The translations under genes and the position numbers were made by a program. Positions 44,400 through 53,650 of a stretch of 64,000 nucleotides of DNA are shown piece by piece. The notes below the pieces were generated by a model, which worked only from the letters and a program-made list of their open reading frames with translations, was not told where the DNA came from and ran no database searches. Every line of letters begins with the position of its first letter. Positions within the stretch are counted from its first letter, which is position 1. This stretch comes from Rugalucina vietnamica (lineage: Eukaryota; Mollusca; Bivalvia; Lucinida; Lucinidae): NCBI GenBank assembly GCA_964017185.1, contig OZ024874.1, positions 16,921,957 through 16,985,956 of the forward strand. Direction: 5' to 3'.

Positions 44400-46000
44400 T
44401 AAGTAGCCAAACATCCCCTTTCTCAATAATTAAAGGATCTCAATTTTATTTTTAGTTGAAGAGGACTGTGTATAGAACTTTAGACTGGGAAAGTCCTAAA
44501 AATGGGGACAATTCATTTATATATGACTTACTGGATCAGATTTTACGGGAAAAGGGGTTTGTCTCCCATGAGTGTATTTTTGTTACCTATCTGATTCAAT
44601 CATTTAAATGTTGATATGCTTAACCCACCATGTCACTTTCTTTTTTGAGTGGTATTGTCTAAAATGTATATCCAAACAGCAGATGATGATGAATAAAAAG
44701 ATAAAATGTATAAATATGACATCATCCATAGTTCAGATTAACTTTTTTACCCTTTAAATATTTGGAGTTTTAAGAACAGATAATATGTCAAGAAACATCT
44801 GAACATGCGTTCATTATTTCGTCCCTTCTGTGAAACATTCTTTGATCTAGATAACGCTGATGCAAATATTCGATAGAGCACAAGTGTCTGGCTTTTACTG
44901 CCTGTTTGTAAAGGGACATCGAAGAGGAAGAATGACATATTTTTTTTTCCTTTGAGCGTTTTCACTGCTTCCAAATGATCTTACTTTTATCATTTATTTG
45001 TTATTAGTGCAGCTGTGTTATGTATAGCTTTGTTATATTGCGGACCTAAACGTTTCCCTGTACATGATCCATAATGTCAGTTATATTTTTCGGCCCCTTC
45101 AAATAAGAAAGAATATTCAAAATAAAAAATGTACATTGAGAGCCATCTTCTAAACATTGTTTTAATTATCGAACCCAATTTAGGCATGTGTCTTTGATTT
45201 CGACTTCCTTTGTGTAAATTTTTGAACTTGCAGTGTATTTATCTGGCTATCGTATACAATTTATAAAGGGTCACTGATGAGGGTTCATTACCTGAAATTG
45301 CGCAGTATGGCCCATTACTTCACCCCTTTGAGTGTGTTCACTGTTTCCAATATTTCATTCATTGCCAGAAATTGTATAATGTACCCACACTTCTCCTTTT
45401 AATTGTTTATGCCACTTCCAAAGAATATAAAGTAAAGGGGTCAAGGTACCGAAATCGTAATCCTAGCTCGTAAAAATCCATAATAACCTTGACAAATACG
45501 ATATATATGTAGCCATACAGAATAACAGGAGGTGTGATTAGGTGTTTCCGAAGGGTGAGCATCACCTGCCCATTATAATGCACCCGCCATGTCCTTATGA
45601 CTGATTACAAAGCCGAGAAAATGAATATCTGGTAAGAAATGAATGTCCAGTAATTGAAAACCTTATTAATTGTTGCCAATTGGCATAAGGTCAGTCACAA
45701 GTTTAGACGCAGCCACGCTGTAGGGATCAACAAGGTCATGGTTTTTAAGAGTTGACACAAGCTTGGTACTGCGATATCCCCGTGACAACAATTTTGTGGT
45801 GAGTAATTTCCCCTATCAACAAAGTCTTCGTAGTTACAACAGGCTCTAGCATAGCGAACTAGCTGAGAGACATTTAACGTTTAACTTAAAAGTTAATAAT
45901 CTGATAATGTTATAAATATTTTGCAAAATTATTACAAGTTCAATTATAAAAAAAGATAAATCATAAAATTACTTTAAACAGTTTAAAAGTGAACAAAAAT
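44400..46000. other. Gene-free AT-rich stretch
   Basis: Near 44400-44460 is a remnant of the sequence that starts block A (CCCCTTTCTCAATAATTAA, GATCTCAATTTTA). Otherwise I see no exon or repeat. Confidence 0.45.
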
Positions 46001-46397
46001 GGTCAAACTCTTGATTTTATGGGGATATACTAATAAGAGTAACATATGTAACAGTTAAGAACATCTGCATTGTGTTAATAAAGAAAAAATACTCTAATAC
46101 GTAACATTATATTCATAAATATATATAAAACAACAATATGTAATGTAAATAGTTAAGACCAAAGATTATATGTGATTAATACAACTAGTAGCCTCAAGTA
46201 AAGGGGAATGCTTGTTTTTAAACAAAAGTTAATGAAAACAAAACCAGTTTGATCACCCAAATGTTTTATTTGTGTTGTGGGTTAACATGCCAGTCAAATA
46301 ATGTTTGAGTATTTTGTTGACAGAGACATTTAACCAGATACCTTAAGCTTAACTAGCTTAACTCATATAAGCCTGGCGTCCCTTTTATGGGACATAG

Positions 46398-46464
46398 GCA
46401 AACAGAATAGCCCAAGATGTGACGTTGCAGAACGCGGCGTCCCATCTGGGGCTATTCTGTTTGC
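46398..46464. repeat. Perfect 16-bp-arm hairpin
   Basis: GCAAACAGAATAGCCC (46398-46413) and GGGCTATTCTGTTTGC (46449-46464) are perfect inverted repeats around a GC-richer 35-bp loop. Function unknown; it may be a MITE remnant. Confidence 0.7.
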
Positions 46465-47929
46465 TTAAAGAATTTTCATCGAAAGTTGAATAGAATTTAA
46501 AAATTACACCTGATGCCCCTAAGAACTGAATACTCACCAGAATGATAAAGATGGGAAAATGCATTCGTCAAATATGGGTTATGGAAATATAACTCCGTGC
46601 CAGCATGGTTCAAAACAAGGAGCGCTCATTTGGGAGTGTGTTGCTATAATACTACACCAAACATGGTCTTCAAAACTACACAAATTTACTTTGATTAAAA
46701 TTGTCACAATCTTTTATAAAGAAAATATAATACAGGCTTTCATTAACAGAAATCGGGACCATTAAACAAACAAGATTAGGCAAATAATGATTTTATATGG
46801 GATTATAGGATATCCTATGACAAGTAACATATGTAACAGTTGTCAACATCTTGAGAACATAGAGAACATTCAAATATAATAGGAGGTAAATGTGCTACGA
46901 CATTTGTATAATAATTCATAAAAAAATCAGCAGCTGTTGAAATTGTGTGTGTTTAGAACCCAAATGTATCAGTATTCAATGTTTAAGTGATCGAGATGAA
47001 CCTTTATTTATGCCTTCAAAAACATGCTGCTGACCAACAAAAGCAGAAAAAAATCACCAAAAAATTGCTATAACAAGACACCCCTCGTGTTTTGTAAAAA
47101 TATTAATGCAAAAATACACAAAACTTTAAAGAATAGCACTAAAATATACAGTAACACTGAATATTATGATTTTGTAGCATGTAACATTAATGGTGTAACG
47201 TATGTAACATGTGAGAACATCAAAATCGTGCTAAATCAAATTAATTTAAAAATGCAAATTTCTATTTTATGTTTTATTGATAAAACATAAGTAGCTGTTC
47301 AATTAATGTGTTCAAACCCAAAATATGTGAATTTATGATATTTTAGTGATCAAGTGTGAACCCGGATTTATGCGTTCAAAGACCCATTGTTGACTTAAGT
47401 GTTAAGATTAAGTATCTAAAATTGCTTTATATAGATGTTCATTATGTCTTTCACTGCACTAAATACAAAAACACACTTAAACCTTTAAATGATACCACTC
47501 AAACAAACAGTAACAGCCAATCTATCATTTAATGGCAGATAGCGTTAAAAAGTAACGTATGTAACACATGAGAACATACAAACTGTGTTAAATAAACTTT
47601 ATATGCTTCAACATATGTTTAGTTTATAGAAAACCAACACTGAATGCAGTTAAATGTAACAAAATCTAAAATGAAAAAGTTTATTACGCAAACCTGTACA
47701 ATTCCTAATTTTGGCGGCCATCTTGGATGGCGGCCATTTTGAAGACTTTCGCCGGCCTAAATTTTTATACACGGACCTGTTTCATAGACTACTATCATAT
47801 ATCTTTCAAAAAAAGCCATCAAACCTTAAGGCCAAGATCGTGTAGGGTAAACCAAAATTTTGACATCTCCTAGATTTTGGATCTCGGGCTAAGAGCTATT
47901 TTATTGATATAGAATTGATAAAATCTGCT

Positions 47930-48408
47930 GATAAATTTGATATTTTTCTTATTTTTGCTCAAGACACAGATTGTGGGTACACTACACGTTAGAACCGCAT
48001 CGATGAGGCAGCTCTAACTAGTACCCACAATCTATGCTTTGGAATAAAAATAAGAAAAAGTGTACCCCTGTATAGTATTACCCCAATGTCACTGACAAAA
48101 GTGGGGTATACGGGGGTATTTATTTCACAGGCATAAGCGGCCCCCGTGACCGAGCAGATAAGAGTGTTGTTTCTTTAATAATCACTCGATCATCTCACCG
48201 TTGTGTCTGGTGTGGGTTCGAGCCCCACACTGGCCACATATCAGACAAGCCAAGTTCTGCTTGCACGTGTGCCAGGTGGTTTTTCTCGGGTTCTCCCGTT
48301 TTCGCCCACCTACTGATTGGCCCGTCTCATATGAGCTGAAATAATCTTAAAGGGGACGTTAAACTGAATTTTAAAAAAAAATCACAGGCATGCTTTCCTG
48401 TTGTTACC
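47930..48408. mobile_element. HP-A MITE split by a SINE
   Basis: The central stem is at about 47988-48020 (CGTTAGAACCGC / GCAGCTCTAAC). It continues to TATTTCACAGGCAT, is interrupted by the SINE at 48135, and resumes TCACAGGCATGCTTTCCTG. Confidence 0.75.
48135..48381 (+). mobile_element. tRNA-derived SINE with 10-bp TSD
   Basis: The tRNA-like head has A-box-like TGACCGAGCAGATAAGAG and B-box-like GGGTTCGAGCCCC. The body contains CAAGTTCTGCTTGC and GGTTTTTCTCGGG, and the tail is an A run. TCACAGGCAT flanks it at 48125-48134 and 48382-48391. Pol III promoter boxes are degenerate, so activity is unlikely. Confidence 0.88.
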
Positions 48409-48449
48409 TCAAAATAACCAACTTTAACTTTACATACTTAAGGTAGAAA

Positions 48450-48908
48450 TATATACCACTCCAAGTTTGATCAGCATCAAAATTTTATTTTTGTTCACGG
48501 GACACACATTGGTAATCTAACACCCAAACTTTTGCTATAGAGATGTAGCAGAACCACCACTGTACAAACATTCCATCTTTTTGTGCGTTCCCTGCGAGCG
48601 CTTCTCACAGACTTGCAGAAACGATGGAATCCCCCTGAAATTGAAGTTGTCACTGTTGCCTGCTCTATGAACCAGTAATAGGGTGTGAATGACAGAATTG
48701 GATAGGGTAGGCAGCAATGACAACTTCAATTTCAGGGGGGATTCTATCGTTTCTGAAGTCTGTGAGAAGCGCTCGCAGGCAACTCGAAAAAAAACGATGG
48801 AATGTTTGCACGGTGATGGTTCTGCTATATAGCTATAGCAAAATGTTGGGTGTTACCGGTAATCAAAAATAAAGTTTTGACGCTTATCAAAGTTTGAATA
48901 GTATATAT
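48450..48908. mobile_element. Foldback element, 460 bp
   Basis: The halves are inverted: GCAGAACCACCAC, ACATTCCAT, GAGCGCTTCTCACAGAC and ACGATGGAATCCCCCTGAAA on the left mirror TTTCAGGGGGGATTCTATCG, GAGAAGCGCTCGC, ATGGAATGTTTGCAC and GGTTCTGC on the right. A half-copy is at 16317. Confidence 0.8.
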
Positions 48909-49097
48909 AGTATTTTAATGAAATAGACACCAAAATAAAGAGCCACGGAGAACCACAATAGAAGCACTGTGCGGCAATTGCCAGTTATCTATTTCTGTGG
49001 AGCTTACCCTAATTTATCCGGTTTAACGGGTACCCAATTCAATAAACGCGAGATAAGGCACCATATTATCCATTACTTATACCCAGACTGTCTGCCA

Positions 49098-50737
49098 TTT
49101 TTAGCTCACCTGAGCCGAAGGCTCATAGGTGAGCTTATAGTATACCCATGCTCCGGCGTCCGTCCGTCGTCCGTCGTCCGTCCGTCGTCGTCCACAATTT
49201 CAAAGATCTTCTTCTCTGAAACCGCTGGGCCGATTGTTCTCATATTACACATACACCATCTACAGGTAGGGGGAAAGAATAATTGTGTTTTTTGTTTTGA
49301 TCGGATAAGGACTCTGGTTGCTATGGCAACTTATGCTTCCCATAGACTTATAATGGAAAAAAGTGAAAATTGCCCGAGTTTTTGCTGTCTTGTTGGAGAT
49401 ATTTGAATTTTGTTTTTGCAGAAATGTTTATTGAGTAGTCCTCTACGTTTCATGTGACTTTTGTCCTAATCCTTCATTTTGATTGGTTGCAGGGGCCCCA
49501 TATAGGGCAAAATTTCGAAAAACATTCAAAAATCTTCTTCTCAGAAACTGTCAAGGGGATGAAGCCTATACTTTGTATACATGTTCCTGACAGTGGCTTC
49601 TACATAATTTGTGTTTTTTATTCCAGGCGGATAAGAACTCTGGTTGCTATGGCAACTTAAAGTTTCCATAGACTTATAAAGGGAAAAGTGGAGATCGGCT
49701 ATTTTTCCGCTAAAATTGCAGACATTTGAATTTTGATTTTGCAGAAATGTTTATTGAGTAGTGTTTGACGTTTCTTGCGAGTTTTGTCCTAATCCTTTAT
49801 TTTGATTGGTTGCTGGGGCCCCATAAAGGGCAAAATTTTGAAAAAAAAAACATTCAAAAATCTTCTCCTCAGAAACTGTCAAGTGGATGAATCCTGTACT
49901 TTTTATGTATGTTTCTGACAGTAGCCTCTACATAATTTGTGTTTTTTATTCCAGTCGGATAAGAACTCTGGTTGCTATGGTAACTTTAAGTTTCCATAGA
50001 CTTATAATGGGAAAAGTGGAAATTAGCTATTTTTTGAAAAATATTGCAGCCTGAGATCTGAAAAGTGGTAGATGCAAACAACTAATGGATTAGATGAAGG
50101 TATATGATTAATTTAGGTCAAGGTCATCTCTTGACCTTGGCCGGTCTGTCGTCCATACACACTTTTCAAAGATTTTTTTCTCTGAAACCACTTGGCCAAT
50201 CAAAGCCAAATTTTATATGAAGCATCTATAGGAAGTGTGAACCAATGTATATATAAATAATGTAGGTCACATGACCAAGATGGCCGCCATGCCCATATAT
50301 GGTAAAAACCCTTAACATATCTTCTTCTCCAGAACCGGTGAACCGATTTCAACGAAACTTTGCATGAAGTATGGATGACTCAAGTACTACAATGTATGTA
50401 TAAAACATGACCCTGTGGTGACCTTGACTTATTTTATGGCAAGGTCGTCAATGCATTTGAATGGGGAAACCTTTTACAATGTCATTTTAAGTGAAAGGGC
50501 AGTAGGACTGAAATTTAATGATTCTGAAAAAAATGGACCCCAGGGGCTCATCTGCTTTTAAAATGTTATTTGAAGGGGAAAATCAGCAGGAAATTGACAA
50601 ATGGACAGAATATTGATTATTCTGAAAAAAGAAAAGGGCCCAAGGGCTTCATCTGTTAAATACCATAATATTCAAATATGTTTATTGGTATATGAAGCAG
50701 ATCTCAGGTGAGCGTTTACAGGACCATTGGTCCTCTG
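49098..50737. mobile_element. Bivalve-type CACCTGAG repeat element with internal tandem units
   Basis: It starts TTTTAGCTCACCTGAGCCG, followed by a GTCCGTCGTCC microsatellite, and ends CTCAGGTGAGCG...CATTGGTCCTCTG. I recall such ends as abundant in bivalve genomes. Inside, a unit with TGCAGAAATGTTTATTGAGTAG, TTTGATTGGTTGC and GACTCTGGTTGCTATGG-like segments is repeated about three times with a period near 330 bp. It is non-coding. Confidence 0.75.
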
Positions 50738-50986
50738 TTTTTTTTTTTTTTTTTTAATTCAGTTTTACGTCCCTTTCAAGATTATTTCAGCTCATATGAG
50801 ACGGGCCAATCAGTAGGTGGGGCGAAAACGGTAGAACCCCGAGAAAAACCACCTGACACACCCGCAAGCAGAACTTGGCTTGTCTCACATGTGGCCAGAG
50901 CGGGGCTCGAACCCACACCAGTCACAGCGGTGAGATGATCGAGTGATTAAGAAACAGCGTTCTTAACCGCTCGGCCACTGGGGCCG
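50738..50986 (-). mobile_element. Full tRNA-derived SINE
   Basis: On the minus strand the head reads GGCCGAGCGGTTAAGAACG (A box) and GGGTTCGAGCCCCG (B box), which looks tRNA-Ser/Leu-like. The body shared with 48135 follows, ending in a poly-A (poly-T on +, 50738-50755). CCTCTG at 50732-50737 and 50987-50992 is a possible short target duplication. Confidence 0.88.
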
Positions 50987-51104
50987 CCTCTGCCATTTTC
51001 GTCAGCATTGTATTATACATGGCATTTTCAAGATTTGTCGTTACTATTATATTTGAGGTAAAGCTTCCATCTAACAGCTACGTTAACAGGTCTCGGTTAG
51101 ATAT

Positions 51105-51338
51105 GAGCCGCCACATGGGAAAACCAACAATCTGCCTAGGCGAAAACAAAGGCGCAGATCAGCTTCGCAGTCACTGCGAAGCTGATCAGCGCCTTTGTTT
51201 TCGCTACTCGGATAGTACAATTCCTCTTCTACTTTAATCCGAAATTTCAAGCCTCCAGCTCTTTTCTGTGCTTGTACAGGTCGTTTTGTGTCAGACCTGT
51301 TCGGAAACCACATTGTTGGTTTTCCCACGAGGTGGCTC
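51105..51338. mobile_element. HP-B hairpin MITE
   Basis: Runs from GAGCCGCCACATGGGAAAAC to GTTTTCCCACGAGGTGGCTC with the GCGAAAACAAAGGCGC internal stem and TAT on both sides. The next element starts four bases later. Confidence 0.85.
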
Positions 51339-51341
51339 TAT

Positions 51342-52398
51342 TATATACTCATCAAAAGAAGTTTTGCACCAGTTAATATTTTTCTCATTTTAAAATAATA
51401 TCTAATATAGACATTTTTCAAATAAACTTTTAAAACTGAATACCATCTTTAAAGGGCTGGACTTCCTGAATGACAAATCAATATTTCTTCTAAAAAAGAT
51501 TAAATAAAAATGTGCAAAAATGCATGTTTTTGAAAACACCAAAATTTGGGATACAGCAAAAAGCCCATATCTTTATTTCTGGGCTTCCAACCCCGAATTC
51601 GTTTCACATCCTCATTCGGGATACTGAAAGCAATCATTTTAAGCAAAAAACTAAAAATTGAATTTTTTTGACAAAAACACTATTTTTGACCAAAAATAAC
51701 GATTTTTGAGATTTTGTTTAAATTCTCAGATAAAGCTTAGTAACTGATCTCTCCAATAAAATGGGTTTTTTTTTTTTCTTTCAAACACAGCATGCAGCAC
51801 CCATTAATGTTTAACTGAAAGTACTGGTTTTCAACTCATCCAAATTCAGAATTTTTAAAAAGCTGCATGTCAAAAAAGTCCTCATGCAACATCTTTGACA
51901 TGAGATTGCCTTTAACAGAAAGAAAACAGGCGGCAACTTTTGGTGTCAAAACATCTCATAATAATCAAAAATTGAAATGAATTTCAATTTTACTCATTTT
52001 TACCAATATTTATCTTTTTTTTTTTTTCTCAAAAATTGCAATTTAGTCAAAAAATGAATTTTTACTAAAATTTTGAGATTTTTTTCAATTGTTTTTAGGC
52101 TTAATCATTAGCTTTGGAGCTCTTGTGTGTAAATTTGGAAACAAAAATGTGTTCTTGATGCTGTGGCATTTTTTGTGGAATTTTTTCGATTTTCCAATTT
52201 TCAGCATTTACAGAAAATTGGAATTTTCAATTTTTCCTCAAATCGTTTCCGCAACAACTTTTGGTCTTATCACACACATTATCAAACTTTTTCAGACTGT
52301 GCAAATTCAAAAAGCTAACTTTAAAATTTGTTAGTTAAAATGTCACTTAAAAATATGAAAAAATCTAAATGGTGCAAAACTTCTTTTGATGAGTATAT
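51342..52398. mobile_element. Non-autonomous TA-flanked TIR element (mariner-like), copy 2
   Basis: TACTCATCAAAAGAAGTTTT at the left and its inverse at the right form perfect TIRs of about 26 bp, with TATA on each side. It is collinear with 1314-2385. The interior carries no transposase. Confidence 0.85.
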
Positions 52399-52477
52399 TA
52401 TCAAGACACGAGATCTCAGTACTTGTTTTACAAGGGGAAATGCCAATGCCAATCAAAATCGGATGTTTTTGTTTGTT

Positions 52478-52482
<5 letters not shown>

Positions 52483-52556
<74 letters not shown>
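52483..52556. repeat. (TC)n microsatellite, 37 units
   Basis: An uninterrupted TC dinucleotide tract of 74 bp. The overlapping Ser/Leu-rich and Arg/Glu-rich open frames are artefacts. Confidence 0.95.
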
Positions 52557-52558
<2 letters not shown>

Positions 52559-52742
52559 GGCCGATATATTACATTGTTCTGCTGAAAAAAAATGGATCAA
52601 GTCACTCTCATGAACCCGATGCAAGTATTTTTATTCAGAATATGTTGCCTTCGTGAATGGATTTTAGACTCGTGCACGCGCTTTCGTGTTACAATGTGAC
52701 AATGTGTTCACTGGCTTTATTTAGAGACATTCTATAACTTAT

Positions 52743-53066
52743 GTGCCGGTCCCACTGAATCGTAAGCAATCGTACGATTGTCTAATCATAATCGTAAGCG
52801 ATCTTAAGGTCCCGGTCCCACTGCGTTTAAGATCACTACATGATTGTCTTAATATTAATTTGGGGGTCATTTCTTTGACCCCGATATACGGGGTCAAAGA
52901 AATGACCCCGATATGCAAATTAAAAAAGCACAGACAAGATGAAAAACATTTTACAAATTTTGCATACGCAGTGACTGTTGTATTAATAAACTTATAATTA
53001 GACAATTGTACGCTTGCTTACGATTCAGTGGGACCGGCACTTAAGCGCAGTGGGACTGGGACTTTA
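52743..53066. mobile_element. Two overlapping TTAA-type MITEs
   Basis: One pair of ends is GTGCCGGTCCCACTGAATCG (52743) and its inverse ending at 53040, with TTAT/TTAA outside. A second related pair is GGTCCCGGTCCCACTGCG (from about 52808) and CGCAGTGGGACTGGGACT (about 53046-53063), with TTAA/TTAG outside. The end order is L1 L2 R1 R2, which simple nesting does not give. GTACGATTGTC and CGTAAGC motifs recall the CGTA-rich element at 29307. Confidence 0.7.
52863..52909. repeat. Perfect 20-bp-arm palindrome
   Basis: GGGGTCATTTCTTTGACCCC (52863-52882) and its exact reverse complement (52890-52909) surround GATATAC. It lies inside the overlapping MITEs. Confidence 0.9.
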
Positions 53067-53515
53067 GAGGTCTTTGTTAAGTCGTGTTTGGATTTAAATG
53101 CATCACTTGCATTGTTTTCATACCAATAACCAAAATAAGTTCAAAATAGTCAATTCTTAGTCGAAGAGGTTTTATTTCGTTGGGTACACAAAATTCGGAC
53201 ACATCATGACAACTTTCTAGGAGCCCAAAGCGCCCAGCCAGGGCGCAGATCAAATCCATCTGAAAGGGAAATCATACACGTGTATGTCTCTGCACTGAAA
53301 GTATTAAGCAAAAGCGCAGGAATTGATACATTGAATTTAAACCCCAAACAAGATAACATGCGGGAAAAGAGCAATTATACTATATAGATAGCAAATACAT
53401 TATAAAAATACGAGTACAAAGCAAGGTTTCAGAAAGGTGGTCATTTGGATATCTTCAACTAATAATAAGGCGCACAACATTAAAAAGTCAAAATAAACAG
53501 TCAAAAAACAGTCAT

Positions 53516-53560
53516 TACGAAAACATGCCCATGTAATATACTGAATTTTTTCAGCAGAGT
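53516..53560. mobile_element. HP-A end adjoining the satellite array
   Basis: CATTACGAAAACATGCCC, then ATGTAATATACTGAATTTTT, is a normal HP-A terminus. Instead of the HP-A interior, the sequence passes into TTTTTCGTTATTCG repeats and then the satellite. Confidence 0.75.
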
Positions 53561-53650
53561 GAAGTTAGTTTGTTTTTCGTTTTTCGTTATTCGACATTCA
53601 AGTACAGGTGAAGTTAGTTTGTTTTTCGTTTTTCGTTATTCGTTTTTCGT
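53561..53650. repeat. TTTTTCG-rich transition zone
   Basis: Two copies of GTGAAGTTAGTTTGTTTTTC and several TTTTTCGTTATTCG units lead into GACATTCGAACTGGGACC, the first satellite monomer. Confidence 0.7.

Larger units (their letters stand above)
43928..47565. repeat. Mirrored set of GTTACATACGTTAC motifs
   Basis: GTTACATACGTTAC-like 14-mers occur at 43928, 44003 and 44337 in one orientation (preceded by CAACT, followed by TTTTCT). They recur at 46039, 46824, 47195 and 47552 in the opposite one. Longer flanks match too, for example TGTTCTGAAGATGCTGACAA near 43981 against TTGTCAACATCTTGAGAACA near 46839. This suggests the arms of a large inverted-repeat element. Outer ends were not found, and there is no convincing ORF between. 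Confidence 0.6.

Noticed and set aside
48135-48381. Functional tRNA gene
   Set aside because: The tRNA-like head continues into a SINE body with an A-rich tail and target duplication, and the acceptor stem does not pair.
52328-52656. Ser/Leu-rich and Arg/Glu-rich frames over the TC tract
   Set aside because: A dinucleotide repeat is open in all frames; these are artefacts of the microsatellite.
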